Of a DNA stretch of 64,000 nucleotides, positions 52,331 to 63,500 are shown piece by piece (position 1 is the first letter of the stretch; each line of letters opens with the position of its first letter). The stretch spans positions 62,001 through 126,000 of the forward strand of contig NZ_CP042998.1 in NCBI RefSeq assembly GCF_008087625.1. Direction: 5' to 3'. The notes under the pieces are model-generated. The model was given only the letters and a program-made list of their open reading frames with translations. It was not told the origin of the DNA and searched no databases. Both the position numbers and the translations under genes were made by a program. The stretch is from Aquisphaera giovannonii (lineage in GTDB: Bacteria > Planctomycetota > Planctomycetia > Isosphaerales > Isosphaeraceae).

Positions 52331-52626
52331 GCGAAAACGTCACGCCCGTGAGGACGTACATCCTCGTCTTCATCATCCTGCTCGTGCTGCTGGTGGCGAC
52401 CGTCGGGGCGGCCTGGCTCCCGCTGGGCCGGTTCCACCTGGCGACGGCGCTCCTTATCGCCGTGGTCAAGGCGGTGTTCATCGGCCTCTACTTCATGCAC
52501 ATCTACCACAGCCCGAAGCTCACGTGGATCGTCTCCACCGGCTCGGCCTTCTTCCTGGCCATCCTGCTGGCCTTCATCCTCAACGACTACATGACGCGGG
52601 ACTGGCTGGCCATCCCCGGCAAGTAG
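52327..52626 (+). CDS. coxD: Cytochrome c oxidase subunit IV
   Basis: 99 aa, three helices: YILVFIILLVLLVATVGAAW, LLIAVVKAVFIGLYFMHIYH and FFLAILLAFILNDYM. This is the prokaryotic CtaF/CoxD type. The ATG overlaps the coxC stop. Last gene of the operon, ending 6 bases before a strong GC hairpin. Confidence 0.93.
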   Translation: MSENVTPVRTYILVFIILLVLLVATVGAAWLPLGRFHLATALLIAVVKAVFIGLYFMHIYHSPKLTWIVSTGSAFFLAILLAFILNDYMTRDWLAIPGK

Positions 52627-52632
52627 CCCGGG

Positions 52633-52660
52633 GCGGGGGCGGGCGGGCGTCCGCCCCCGC
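52633..52660. terminator. GC-rich hairpin between convergent coxD and the small minus-strand gene
   Basis: GCGGGGGCGG (52633-52642) pairs perfectly with CCGCCCCCGC (52651-52660) across 8 nt. No T-run, but placement between convergent genes fits a bidirectional terminator. Confidence 0.45.
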
Positions 52661-52669
52661 GCGGCCGGC

Positions 52670-52918
52670 TCAGCCGTGCTTCGTGCCGGTGGACGTCCAG
52701 GCCGGGGGGTCGCTCGCGGGGAACGAGTCCTCCGAGGCCTCGGAGACCACGTCCCGATCCCCCGCGTCCGGCGCGGGCCTCGCCGCCGGGGCGGCGGCCC
52801 CTGCGCGCGCCGGCGCGATCCGGAATGCGTTGATGAGCCCGAAGATCCCGTCCTTCAGCCGGCCGATCGGGCCGCTGGCCCCCGACGATCCCCGGCTCAG
52901 GCTGGCATGATGATTCAT
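52670..52918 (-). CDS. Short protein with SFPASDPPAW motif
   Basis: 82 aa, ATG 52918 begins MNHHASLSRGSSGASGPIGR. The C-terminal VSEASEDSFPASDPPAW matches a short motif I know from small uncharacterised proteins in many bacteria. The middle is an Ala/Pro-rich linker. No signal or membrane segment. Function unknown. Confidence 0.6.
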   Translation of the reverse strand: MNHHASLSRGSSGASGPIGRLKDGIFGLINAFRIAPARAGAAAPAARPAPDAGDRDVVSEASEDSFPASDPPAWTSTGTKHG

Positions 52919-53049
52919 GGCGGCGGACCTCGCTCTGGAGTACGGGCGGCCGGCGAGGCCGCCCCGGATTTCCTCCCCGCGACTTACCCACATCCGCAAA
53001 CCGGGTGCCCGGCCGTTTTTTCCCGTAGCCAGCGTCCTCCCGGCTCTGG

Positions 53050-53094
53050 TTTGATATAATGCGAGGGTCACGGAATTGATGAAAAGCTTTTCAT
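53050..53094 (+). promoter_or_regulatory. Extended -10 promoter and 16-bp palindromic operator
   Basis: TTTGATATAAT at 53050-53060 is a perfect extended -10. The palindrome ATGAAAAGCTTTTCAT at 53079-53094 falls about 12-35 bases downstream of the expected start site, in the leader of the regulator gene. The same 11-base extended -10 is at 8137-8147 before the HK-kaiB-kaiC operon. Confidence 0.6.
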
Positions 53095-53143
53095 TTCCTG
53101 CCTTCGGGGCGTCGCCCTCGCGTCCGGGATGGGGGGTCAGTCG

Positions 53144-54625
53144 ATGAGCGTCGGTGCCGCCGAGAGGGAACCACGGGACCTGGTCGAGGCCGATTCCACC
53201 GCCGACGCGCCCCCCGCGCCGGAGTCGTCGCGGAGGATCCTCGTCGTCGAGGACAACGAGGACACGCGCCAGTCCTTCCAGCAGCTCCTGGAGCTGTCCC
53301 TCGGGATTGACGTGGACATCGCCCGGGACGGCACCCAGGCGCTGACGATGCTGGCGGAACGCCCCTACAGCGTGATGATCACCGACCTGCGGATGCCCAA
53401 GCTCGACGGCATGAAGCTGATCGAGGAGATCCAGGCGCGGCGGCTGCCGGTGACGACCATCGTCACCACCGGCCATGGGAGCATCGACGAGGCCGTCCAG
53501 GCGATGCGGATGGGTGCGTACGACTTCCTGACCAAGCCGCCGGACCCGCAGCACCTCTGCGTGCTCGTGGAGCGTGCCCTGCGGGAGCGGACCCTCCAGG
53601 ACGAGCTGGCGGCGCTGCGGGCCCAGATCGGGGACCGGCACGCCTTCTGGAACGTGCTCAGCAAGTGCCCGCGGATGTTCGAGATCTTCGAGCTCATCGG
53701 CCACATCGCGGAGACGACGACCACCGTCCTCATCGAGGGGGAGACCGGCACCGGGAAGGAGCAGGTCGCCCGGGCGATCCACCAGGCGTCCTCGCAGCAT
53801 CGCCGCGGGCCGTTCGTGGCCGTCCACTGCGCCGCCCTGCCCGAGACGCTGATGGAGAGCGAGCTCTTCGGCCACGAGAAGGGCTCCTTCACCGGCGCCG
53901 CTGCCCAGCGGAAGGGGCGGTTCGAGCTGGCCAACAACGGGACGCTCTTCCTCGACGAGTGCGGCGACATCCCGATGTCGATGCAGGTGAAGCTGCTCCG
54001 CGTCCTCCAGGAGCGCCGCTTCGAGCGCGTCGGCGGCAACCAGGCGATCGAGATCGACGTCCGCGTCATCGCGGCCACCAACCGCAACCTCGAGGTCATG
54101 GTCAAGGAGGGCAAGTTCCGCGAGGACCTGTATTACCGCCTCAACGTCGTGAAGATCGACCTGCCGCCGCTCCGGCTGAGGCCCGAGGACATCCCGCTCC
54201 TGGCCACCTACTTCATCCAGAAGTACGCGAGGTCCGGCAACAACCCTCCCCACCTCTCCCAGGAGGCGATGGAGCGGCTGCTCTCGTTCGCCTGGCCGGG
54301 CAACATCCGCCAGCTCGAGAACGCCATGGAGCGGGCCTGCGTGACCGCCCGCAACGGGATCATCCGCCCCGAGAACCTGCCGCCGGACCTCCAGCCGAAG
54401 GCGGGCCCGGGCAAGGCCTCGCTCCGGGCGGACCTGACCCGGCCCCTGGCCGAGCAGCTCGCCGAGATCACGACCGCCTTCGAGAAGCGCTATCTGCGGA
54501 AGGCCCTGCGGAAGGCCCGGGGTCACGTCGGGCGGTGCGCCAAGATCAGCGGCCTGTCGCGGCGGAGCGTCTCCGCCAAGATCGCGCAGTACAAAATCGA
54601 CACGGCGGCCTACAAGCCGAAGTGA
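53144..54625 (+). CDS. NtrC-type sigma-54-dependent response regulator
   Basis: 493 aa. Receiver (about 31-150) with VVEDNEDTRQ and phospho-acceptor Asp81 in MITDLRMP. AAA+ domain: Walker A GETGTGKE (199-206), sigma-54 loop GSFTGA (247-252, the common Ser variant of GAFTGA), DECGDIPMSMQVKLLRVLQ and FAWPGNIRQLENAMERAC. C-terminal Fis HTH: VGRCAKISGLSRRSVSAKI. ATG 53144 follows GGGGGG; ATG 53129 is possible. Activates sigma-54 promoters upon phosphorylation. No cognate kinase is adjacent. Confidence 0.93.
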   Translation: MSVGAAEREPRDLVEADSTADAPPAPESSRRILVVEDNEDTRQSFQQLLELSLGIDVDIARDGTQALTMLAERPYSVMITDLRMPKLDGMKLIEEIQARRLPVTTIVTTGHGSIDEAVQAMRMGAYDFLTKPPDPQHLCVLVERALRERTLQDELAALRAQIGDRHAFWNVLSKCPRMFEIFELIGHIAETTTTVLIEGETGTGKEQVARAIHQASSQHRRGPFVAVHCAALPETLMESELFGHEKGSFTGAAAQRKGRFELANNGTLFLDECGDIPMSMQVKLLRVLQERRFERVGGNQAIEIDVRVIAATNRNLEVMVKEGKFREDLYYRLNVVKIDLPPLRLRPEDIPLLATYFIQKYARSGNNPPHLSQEAMERLLSFAWPGNIRQLENAMERACVTARNGIIRPENLPPDLQPKAGPGKASLRADLTRPLAEQLAEITTAFEKRYLRKALRKARGHVGRCAKISGLSRRSVSAKIAQYKIDTAAYKPK

Positions 54626-54931
54626 ACCCGGCCCCCCGCGACGACACCCCCTGTCCCGCCCCCGCCCGGCCTCCCGGGTGTGAGCACGATGCTGCGCATG
54701 GCACGGCACCGCGACGCGATGGGCTTTCGGCCCGTCCCTCCGGCGTGCGCACCGCCACCAGGCCGAGGATCCGGCCGGCCGCTTCGCGTGGCGATCTGCG
54801 ACACCTGCCGCGTCCGGCACGGAATCTGCAGGGGGAGGAGGCGCAGCGTCGGGCAGCCCGGCGGTTGTCCGGTCCGGCCGACGACGGCCAGGACAACTCC
54901 GCCGCCGTCGGCATCGTGAGGTGGATCAACC
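54626..54931. other. Intergenic region
   Basis: 306 bp between the NtrC-type gene and the membrane trio. Only short Arg/Pro-rich ORFs; no gene, hairpin or clear promoter seen. Confidence 0.3.
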
Positions 54932-55411
54932 GTGAGCGAGATCGACGAAATTCGCCGGCAGATGGCCCAGATCCGCCATGACTTGCACCAGGACGTCTCC
55001 AGCGTCGTCAGCGGGGTCACGGACGTCGTCAGCGACGTGACGGAGGTCATGGACTGGCAGTCGTCGTTGCGGCGACACCCTTACGCCGTCGTCGCGACCG
55101 CGCTGGTCGCCGGCTACCTGATCGTGCCCCGTCGCAAGCGGCCCGCCGAGGCCGCGCTGGAACGCGTGCAGCCGCTGGCGGCCTCGGTCCTCGGGCCCCC
55201 CGCGCCGGCCCGGCCGGCGAAGAAGTTCCGGCCCTTCTCCTGGGCGTTCGGCATGATCGCGCCGCTGGCGAGCCAGGCCCTCCAGGCCTACGCCATGTCG
55301 TGGATCGAGGCGAAGCTGAAGGAGCAGATCCACCCCATGCCCGAGGACGGGCAGCAACCCGGCCCCCGGCCGGGCCAGTATCCGTATCCGGCGCCCGGCC
55401 GATTCCGCTGA
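54932..55411 (+). CDS. Membrane-anchored small protein (DUF3618/YqjD-like)
   Basis: 159 aa, GTG 54932. The N-terminal helix MSEIDEIRRQMAQIRHDLHQ is amphipathic, VVATALVAGYLIVP is a likely membrane segment, and the C-terminal is Pro/Gly/Tyr-rich (QQPGPRPGQYPYPAPGRFR). First of three membrane-associated genes resembling the YqjD/YqjE/YqjK layout. Function unknown, possibly ribosome or membrane stress related by analogy. Confidence 0.65.
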   Translation: MSEIDEIRRQMAQIRHDLHQDVSSVVSGVTDVVSDVTEVMDWQSSLRRHPYAVVATALVAGYLIVPRRKRPAEAALERVQPLAASVLGPPAPARPAKKFRPFSWAFGMIAPLASQALQAYAMSWIEAKLKEQIHPMPEDGQQPGPRPGQYPYPAPGRFR

Positions 55412-55435
55412 GCCCATGCCACGGGAAGCCCAACC

Positions 55436-55639
55436 ATGAGCAGGAACCTGAACCCGCCGCGACCCCGAGCCGCCGCGATGCCCCCCGGCGACGCGGCTCG
55501 CGGCACCCTCGGTGAGATCGCGGCCGCCGTCGGACCGATCCGTCAAACTTTCGAGCAAGCGATCGGAGACCACCCGCTCAGGGCGGCGGCCGTCTCGCTG
55601 GCCGTGGGAGTCCTCCTCGGATGGCTGATCAAAAGGTGA
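55436..55639 (+). CDS. Short C-tail-anchored protein (DUF883-like)
   Basis: 67 aa. The end HPLRAAAVSLAVGVLLGWLI matches the C-terminal anchor of ElaB/YqjD (DUF883) proteins. Overlaps the next gene by 19 bases. Confidence 0.65.
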   Translation: MSRNLNPPRPRAAAMPPGDAARGTLGEIAAAVGPIRQTFEQAIGDHPLRAAAVSLAVGVLLGWLIKR

Positions 55640-56064
55640 GGAACGGGGTCGCGGCCCCCGGGGCACGCATGAGCAACGGCGTCATCGAGGGCGTCAGCTC
55701 CTTCGGGACCGACCTGGCGACGCTCGCCGGCCTCCAGGTGAAGCTCGTCGCCTGCGACATCCGGGACAGCTCCAAGTCGGCCGCCCCGCTCGTCGGCGGC
55801 CTCGTGGCCCTGGGCACGATCGCCGGCGCGAGCGCCGTGGTCGGGCTGGCCGGCTTCTCCATCTGGCTGGCGAACGTGCTGGACATCCCCATGGGCGTCA
55901 TGATGATGGCCGTCGCCGTGGCGGGCCTGGTGATCGCCAGCATCGGCGCCTTCTTCATCGTGCGGTCGCTGGGGGCGAGCTTCGCCTACTTCCGCCGCTC
56001 CCAGGAGGAGCTGGAGCGGAACATCGCCTGGATCAAGACGACCCTCGTGCACAGCGGGCGCTGA
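55621..56064 (+). CDS. Phage holin superfamily III/YqjE-like membrane protein
   Basis: 147 aa. Two adjacent helices (VGGLVALGTIAGASAVVGLA, VMMMAVAVAGLVIASIGAFF), with FAYFRRSQEELERNIAWIKT at the end. This fits the YqjE/holin-III family, where it accompanies YqjD-type proteins. It is unlikely to be a phage holin here, as no phage genes are present. ATG 55621 overlaps the previous gene; ATG 55669 is an alternative. Confidence 0.7.
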   Translation: MADQKVRNGVAAPGARMSNGVIEGVSSFGTDLATLAGLQVKLVACDIRDSSKSAAPLVGGLVALGTIAGASAVVGLAGFSIWLANVLDIPMGVMMMAVAVAGLVIASIGAFFIVRSLGASFAYFRRSQEELERNIAWIKTTLVHSGR

Positions 56065-56100
56065 GCCGAGGGTGCCGCGGCGGGAGCGCCCCGGGGAGTG

Positions 56101-56433
56101 CTACTCGGACTCGAGGATCTCCCCGGACGTCGAGACGCGCACCTCGCGGATCTTGCCGTTGGACTGCCGGCCGCGGATCTCGTACGAGTGGAGCTTGCCC
56201 TGGGCATCCAGGTTCTCCCAGCCCTCCTGGAAGTCGACGCCGGGGCTGTGCTTCTTCGCGGCCGCGCGCAACGCCTCGGGGACCTTCTTGAAGGCGATGG
56301 CCTTCTTCGTGACGCCCGGGGGCAGGTCCGCGTCGTTGTCGCATCCCGCGGCCATTGTCGCCGCGACGAGGGCCAGCCCCAGAAGCCATCCGGCCGGGCG
56401 GGCCCGGCCCCCCGCGGCATTCTCAATAGTCAT
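56101..56433 (-). CDS. PepSY-like lipoprotein
   Basis: 110 aa. Lipobox MAAGC in [17 protein letters not shown]. The following domain [20 protein letters not shown], and [20 protein letters not shown], is of the PepSY-like/beta-lactamase-inhibitor-like type. Exported lipid-anchored protein, function unknown. ATG 56433 overlaps the DUF1559 gene's end by 11 bases, so the two are probably co-translated. Confidence 0.75.
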   Translation of the reverse strand: MTIENAAGGRARPAGWLLGLALVAATMAAGCDNDADLPPGVTKKAIAFKKVPEALRAAAKKHSPGVDFQEGWENLDAQGKLHSYEIRGRQSNGKIREVRVSTSGEILESE

Positions 56434-57409
56434 CGCCGATCAACTCCCCACCGGCCCTCGTGCTCAGGGCCTTGTAGAGCGGATAATTCATCTCGTTCCT
56501 CAGGAAGCGGACGTGGCCGTCGCAGTAGAGGAAGTACGAACCCCGGCCGTGCCGGCTGATGAACTGGTTCACGTCGCCGTAGGGATCCCCCGGGCCGTGC
56601 CCTTCCCCGGTGTGCCCCAGGATCATCCCCGAGCCGTCCTCCCGGACGCAGACGCCGGAGTCGGGATCGAAGGGGCTGGGGGCGCATGACCAGAAGGTCG
56701 CCCTGGGGACGGAGCCGACCCACGTGGCCTGGCCGCGGCCCAGGTTGAGGTTCGTCGACCGCTCGCCGACGCAGAGCGTCTGGCTGAGCCCGTCGGTGAT
56801 CTGGGTGTACCGCGTGAAACTGCCGCGGTAGAAGACCCCCTCGCCGTCCACGCCCGGCTCGCCGATGCCGTACACGCCGATGTAATTGGAGCCGGCCACG
56901 TCGCAGATGGGCTCGAAGGCGGAGTAGACCTTGCCCATGAACAGCCAGGTCTCGCCGTTGGTCGCCGTCCACCGCCTGGCCATGGAGTCGGCCGGGCAGA
57001 GGAAGACGGACATCGCGGTCAGCCTCACCGTGGACTGCTCGGGCCCGGTCAGCGGGGCCTCGAACCGGAGCTGGTTGCTCAGCGCCTGCTGATCGAGCTC
57101 GGGCAGGATCATGCTCGCCCAGCCCCAGCCCGGGCCGGTCTCGACCCGGTGGAGGGGATCCCAGAGCGAGACGTAGCCCGGCGGCAGGCCGTTATGCCGG
57201 GTCGCATACTGCGCCAGGGCCAGGCCCATCTGCTTGAGGTTGTTCTGGCAGGCGGCGCGGAAGGCCTGCGCCCGCGCCGCCTGGACCGCGGGGAGCAGCA
57301 GGGCGATCAGCGTGCCGATGATCGCGATGACCACGAGTAGCTCGATCAGGGTGAAGGCGGCGGGCCGCCTCGCCATGGGCCGGCGTGGTCGCGGATACCT
57401 TCGGTTCAT
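56423..57409 (-). CDS. DUF1559 prepilin-like protein
   Basis: 328 aa. Type IV prepilin-type signal [20 protein letters not shown], followed by the planctomycete DUF1559 domain (VFLCPADSM) and the C-terminal H-X9-DG motif in [16 protein letters not shown]. Surface or pseudopilin-like protein of this phylum. ATG 57409 is used; Met12 is an alternative. Overlaps the downstream lipoprotein gene. Confidence 0.95.
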   Translation of the reverse strand: MNRRYPRPRRPMARRPAAFTLIELLVVIAIIGTLIALLLPAVQAARAQAFRAACQNNLKQMGLALAQYATRHNGLPPGYVSLWDPLHRVETGPGWGWASMILPELDQQALSNQLRFEAPLTGPEQSTVRLTAMSVFLCPADSMARRWTATNGETWLFMGKVYSAFEPICDVAGSNYIGVYGIGEPGVDGEGVFYRGSFTRYTQITDGLSQTLCVGERSTNLNLGRGQATWVGSVPRATFWSCAPSPFDPDSGVCVREDGSGMILGHTGEGHGPGDPYGDVNQFISRHGRGSYFLYCDGHVRFLRNEMNYPLYKALSTRAGGELIGDDY

Positions 57410-57452
57410 GTCGATCCTGCCTCGGCCGGCGAAGCCTGGGGACTGGATGGAG

Positions 57453-57494
57453 ATGATGCCCGGGCGGGGCGAGACGCCGCCCCCCGGGCATCAT
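57453..57494. terminator. Strong hairpin downstream of the giant surface-protein gene
   Basis: ATGATGCCCGGG (57453-57464) pairs perfectly with CCCGGGCATCAT (57483-57494). The 18-nt loop forms its own GGCG-AGA-CGCC hairpin. It sits between the giant gene's stop and the DUF1559 start. No T-run, so its effect is unproven. Confidence 0.5.
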
Positions 57495-57536
57495 TGTAAC
57501 ACCCTCGACCGCCCCGGCGAGCGGCCGAGTGCGGGC

Positions 57537-60500
57537 TCACTTCCCGTTCTTGCGGAACAGGTTGCGGGCCCGCATCACCGACCCGATCGCCTCGTCGATC
57601 ACCGCGGCGTTCGCCGCGGCGGGGCCCGCCTGCGAGCCGAGGGCCTGGAGGCGGACGACCGGCCTGGCCTGCGCGGCGGCGTGGGCCGTCACGGCAGGCC
57701 TGACCCTCGGCGGGGTGCCCACCTTGAAGCCGACGCCGCCGATCGCCGTGCCCGACGGGCCCTGGCTCTGGACGAGGAACGTGTAGTTCCCCCTCACGAG
57801 CCTGGGCTTCGTCACGTGGAAGGCGAAGGCGCCGGCTGCGTTCGCCGTCGTGGTCGCGACGATCCGCTGGCCCTTGATCCCCTTCCCGCTGAGCAGAAGC
57901 GTGACGACCGACCCGACGGGCGCCGTCCCGGTCAGCCAGGGCTTCACCCCCGGCCTCACGTAGATGACGCCGTTCACCTCCGATGCGGTGCCGTTGGCGA
58001 ACCCGACCGTCGTGGCGATGGTCGGGGCGGTCGTCCCGCCGCCGTTGTTGCCCCCGCCGTTGTTGCCGCCTCCGTTATCGCCCCCGCCGTTGTTGCCGCC
58101 TCCGTTATCGCCCCCGCCGTTGTTGCCGCCTCCGTTATCGCCGCCCCCGTTGTTGCCGCCCCCGTTGTTGCCGCCCCCGTTGTTGCCGCCCCCGTTGTTG
58201 CCGCCCCCGTTGTTGCCGCCGCCGTTGTTGCCCCCGCCGGTGCCCGTGCCCGTCGTGGCCGCATTGAGCAGGTAGAAGAGCGGGCTCGCGGGAGGAACGG
58301 CCGTCTGGGTGCCGAGGCCGTTGAAGGTCGCGATGACGAGGTCCTTGTTCCCGCTCGAATCCGTCGGGTCCTTCTCGAGGAACTGGAAGGTCCCCGGGCG
58401 GTACACGGCGGGCTGATCGGACCCGTTGCCGAGGTAGTCCGCGGAGACCGGCACGTCCCCGGCCTGGAAGGCGACGGTCCGGACGCCGGACGGGCCGAGG
58501 ATGGCGAAGAGTCCGGTGGCCTGGTCGAAGACGGCGGCCTCGGTCCGGTGCGAGGAGACCGTGTTGTCGTACTGGCCCGGGACCGGGATCAGCGAGGAGC
58601 TCGGCGAGATGCCGGGGATGGTGATGGTCTCGACCTGGTTCCCGGCCCCCTGGTAGACGAAGAACTGGCCGGTGCTGGGCCGGAAGACGGCCAGCTGGTC
58701 TCGGCCGGTCCCGTCGTAGTCGCCCACGGCGGGCACGTCGCCCTCGAGCCCGAACTGGACCGTGGACCTCGTGCCGTTCGCGTTCAGGATGGTCCACTGG
58801 CCCACCCGGCCGGACGCCGTGGTGACGACGTCGTAGACGCCGATCTGGGAGGCCCCGGGCCCGTCGAAGTTGCCGACGAAGGGGATGCTCCCCGCCGAGG
58901 CCGAGCCGCCGGCCGTGCCCAGGGTGAAGCTCAGCGTGCTGCCGGTGAACGACTCGTTGATCGTCCACAGGGCGGTCGCCCGGTTGTAGGCGATCAGGTC
59001 CACCTTGCCGTCGCCGTCGTAGTCGGCCTGCAGGGGGATGTCGGTCGAGGTGCCGATGGCCTTGCCGGTGGTGAACCAGATGGGCACGTTGGACGGCGAG
59101 GACGGGAGGGCGAACCAGGTGCCCTTGCCGTCGGTGCCGCGGACGAACAGCGCGGCCTGCGACTGGGCCGGGTTGGCGGTCGTCGCCAGGCCGGCGTCGA
59201 TCGGGTTCCCGCCGTAGTCGGAGCCGACGGTGACGACGGTCACGGTCACCGGCTGGTAGTTCGTGCCCGGGCCCTTGTTGCCCAGCGCGTCGACCGCCGT
59301 GGCCACCACCGTGATCGCCCCGTCGACCAGGGCGGTGGGCAGGTGGATCGAGAAGTTGCCGCTCCCGTCGGCCGTCGCGGTCGCGAGGACCGAGCCGGTG
59401 GGCTTCTTCGCAACCGCGTCCCACTTGTAGAGCTGGATGATGGTGTTGGCGTTGGCGGCGCCCACGGTCCCGGCGAAGACCGGGATGCGGACGTTGGTGA
59501 TGTTGTCGCCCACGATCCCCGAGTCGTCGGCCGCGAGCAGCCCCAGGGTCGGGTCCTGGGTCGGGCCGTTGGTCTTGACCGTGAACGTGATGGGCGTGCT
59601 GTCGGTCGACCCCTTGGCGTTGGTGGCCCGGGCGATGAGCTGGTACGTCCCGTCCGGGAACGTGGCCCCGGTCAGCCCGGCGAAGGAGAAGGCCCCGGTC
59701 GTCGGGTCGACGACCGTCGTGACCAGGGCGGGCGAGAACGGCGTCGGGACGCCGCCGACCAGCTTCAGGAGCTGCACGCTGGTGACGTTGGTGTCGGTAT
59801 TGCCCCCGAAGCTCAGCGGCAGGGTGGCGAAGACCGTCCCGCCCAGGGAGACGGTCTTGGACGTGATCGCCAGGGTCGCCTGGGAGGGCGGCGAGGTCGG
59901 CGGCAGGTTCTTGGCGCTGAGGGTGAACGACAGCGTCAGCTGGTCGCCGACGGCGCCGGCGTCGTCGGTGGCGAAGACCTTGATCGTCTTCAGCCCGTTG
60001 GTCTGGAAGCCGGCCTCGCCGGAGTTGGTGGTGATCTTGAAGTTGCCGCTGGCGTCGGTCCAGCTCGCGGCCTTGTTGGTCGCGGCGGCGTTGTCCTTGT
60101 CGAAGCCGCCGATGATCCGGGGGTTGGCCGGATCGGTCACGTCCACGATGGTGATCCGGGTCGCGTTGCCGAAGCCCGTGATGGCGCTGAGGCCGTCGAT
60201 GGTCGGGGTGGCCGTGGTGACGATCGGGGTGCCGTCGGCGGCCGTGCCGTTGACGTTCGAGGGGTCCACCGCGACCGTGCCGGGGAAGACCAGCGGGGCG
60301 AGCCGGATGCCGAAGGACCCGTTGCCGTAGGAGGTGGCCAGCAGGAGGTCGGGGTCGGCGTTGCCGGTCGGGTTCGTCGGGTCATAGGGCCCGGCGAGGT
60401 TGGGCCGGCCGGTGCTCGGGTCGATGTTCCCGAGCGCCACGTCGAGGTCCGAGAAGTTGGCGTGGGGCAGGTAGCCGCCGTCCGCGGAGGAGCCGTCCAG

Positions 60501-63500
60501 GGACTGGTCCGGGAAGAACGTCCAGGTCACCCCCTTGTCGATCGACCGGTAGACGCCGGAGTTGGCGCTGGCGTACAGCACAGGATGGACCGGGCCGCTC
60601 GGGTTGGTCGGGTCGTCGGGGATCGCGTACCGCCAGTCGGCGACGAGCGCGGTGAGCGACGCGGCCAGGGTGTAGGGGTTGGTGGAGACGGTGCTGGGGT
60701 CGTAGGTCTGGCCGAAGATCGGGAACGCGAGGTTGAAGAGGTTCCCGGTGATGTTGGTCCACGTCGGCGTGTTGCTGGCCGAGGGGATGGAGTCGGCGAG
60801 GTAGTAGACGCCCCTGCTCGTGATCGCGTAGGCCTCGTGGCTGCCGCGGTTGGGGTTGGTGACGATCCGCTGCACGGCGGAGCCGTCGAGGCCGTTGGAG
60901 ATGTCGGTCCAGGCGTTGCCGGAGCCGAGGGTGCCGCCGCCGGTCTGGCTGACGAAGATCTTGCCGCCCGCGGTCCCGACGTACAGGAAGTTGCCGAGGT
61001 TGCCGATGCCGCCGGGGGCGTTCGGATCCGGCGCCCCGTAGGCGAGGGCCATGCTCGGGCTGCTGGCGCCGAAGACCGACGGGGCGCCGATCTCGTTCCA
61101 GGTCACGCCCTGGGTCTCGGTCGAGAAGACCCGGCCGGTCCCGGAGCTGATCAGGATCTGGCTGCTGTTGATCGGGTTGACGGCGAAGTTGATCGTACCC
61201 AGGAACGGCCACTGGGGGTCGGGGGTGTTGCCGCCGTTGGCCTGCTGGATGAGGCCGGTGGTCCGGCCGTCGCCGTTGACCTGGAAGAAATTGGTGATGT
61301 CGCCGCCGCAGCAGGGCCACCAGTACTGGAGCAGGGTGCCGCTGCCCTGCTGGTCGGTGGCCACGCCGCCGGCGTCGCCGCCGGGGCCGGACCAGGTGAG
61401 GTTGCCGTTGTTCAGGAGGTCGCCGTCCGACGCCGGGCCGCCGTCATCCTGGGCGCTGCCGAAGATGAGGGCGTTGGCGTTGGCGGCCGCCACGAAGCTG
61501 GGCTGGATGGCGCCGAAGTAGAACTGCGTGATCTGGATGTTGCCGTTGCGGTTGACCCCCGGCATCGAGACGTTGCCGATCCGGCTGACGTACGTCCCGT
61601 TGTCGTCGAGGCCCGAGAACACGCCCTGGTCGTCGCCGATGACCAGCCGCGTCAGGCCCGTGAGCGGATCCACGAACGTGTAGGCGCGGTGCGCGTCGGT
61701 CCCGCCCAGGTCGAAGGGGATCCACTCGACGCCGAAGCCGTTGTTCGTGAACGCGCTGGCGTTGTTGACGCGGACGGTCGACTGCGTCAGGAAGGGGCTG
61801 CTGGGATTGCTGATGAGGTTGATGAACGACGGCGGCAGCGAGAACTTGGGGTCGGTGATCGTGACGGCGCCCGTGGAGTTCAGGCTCAACGCCCCGTCCT
61901 TGGCCACGGCGGAGGTCGCCGTCAGGTTGTGGGCGTCCCAGATGTTCGTGGCGTCGATGCGGATCAGGCCCGTGTCGCCGTGCTGCGCGCCGCCGAGGTA
62001 GACGATGTTCGGGTTGTTCGGGTCGACCGCCATCGTGATGTTGTAGTTGCCCTGGGCCGGGAGGCCGCCCGGGGCGCCGCCGAGGATCGGGTAGTCGTTC
62101 AGGCTGACGTCGTTGCTGGGGACGGCCTGCACGTGCTGGCCGCCCGCCCCGGGGACCGCGGGCAGGGTCGGGATCCGCACCTGGGTCCAGTTGGCGCCGT
62201 AGTCCTTGGTCTGGTAGAGCCCGTTGAACGTCCCGTCGGGGTTGGATACGGCGGCGTAGAGCCAGCCCTCGTACAGCCGGTCCTGGGCCCTGTTGCCGGT
62301 GAGGGCCGGCTTGGCCAGGACGATGCGCCCCTGCGCCCCGTTCGGCGACGGCTTCGTGGCCGGGTTGACGTTCTGGTTGTTGACCGTGTTGAAGATCAGG
62401 CCGTTGCCCTGCTGGCCGGTCATCTGGTTCCAGACCTGGCCCCGGTTCGGGCTCAGGTACACGCCGTCGCCCCGGAAGGCGCCGTAGAGGATCTGGAGGT
62501 TGCCGTCGGCGACGCCCGTCGCGCTGGCGGGGTCGAGCACCACGTCGGTGGCCTGCCCGGCCCGCATCAGCGTCCAGTGGGCCCCGGTGTCGATGCTCCG
62601 CCAGATGCCGCCGTTGCCGCCGCTGAGCGCGGCGTAGATGATCACGTTGCCCGTGGGCGTGAGCGTGGGGTCGACGACGACCTTGAACGAGGTCGTCCCC
62701 ACGAAGGCCCGGTCGCGAGACGCCGAGTTGTAGGGGAGGAGGTTGCCGGAGGCGTCGACGTTGGTCGTGCTGTCGTAGAGCGCCCAGGTGGCGCCCCCGT
62801 CCTTGGAGATCAGGAAGCCGACGCCCGGGCTCTGGGTGTCGCCCTCGCCCGTGGCCGCGACCACGATCGACTGGTTGGGGTCGTTGTTGCGGCCGAAGAC
62901 CGCGATGCCGCCGATGTTGACCGCGTTGGTCGGGCCGAAGCTCGTCAGCGGGACGTAGGTGGGGCCGGCGGGGTCGGTCGTCAGGAAGTTGGTGGTCTTC
63001 CAGATGCCGCCGCTGGCCCCGCCGACGTAGACGGTGTTGCCGGTCGGGTCCGACGGATCCATAGCCAGGCCGCCGATGCGGCCCGAGCGGTCGCTGATCG
63101 CGGCCGGGCCGACCGCCGTCCACGTCGTGTGCGACAGCGGGTTGGTCGGGTCCATCGTGAAGATCCGGAAGCTGGCGCTGACCCGGTCGGCCACCGGCTC
63201 GCCCAGGCCCGAGGTCGGCAGGGGCTTCTGGAAGCTCAGCGACCAGCTATTGAGCTTGCCGGTGAGCGACGTGCTCGAGCTCGAGACGACGAGCGTCCAC
63301 GCCCCGCCGGAGGTCAGCCCCTGGAACGCGGTCAGCAGCGACTGCTGCGGGTTGAACGTGCCGAAGAACGGCGCGTTGGCCTGCTGGATCGGCGTCCTGG
63401 AGTTGTCGTCGAGGGTGGTGTTCGAGAAGTTGGCCGTGTTGGGACCGCCGCCGACCCCGCTGAACAGCGTGACCGACACCTCGTCGGACTGGCCCTTGTG

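Noticed and set aside
54680-54919. 79-codon Cys-containing ORF
   Set aside because: Arg/Pro-rich, no RBS, no recognisable domain; Cys spacing not a known motif.
55621-56064. Prophage holin
   Set aside because: Holin-superfamily resemblance is explained by the YqjE-like family; no phage genes nearby.
58035-58238. CRISPR-like array
   Set aside because: Units are contiguous 15-mers without spacers and encode an in-frame GGGNN linker.
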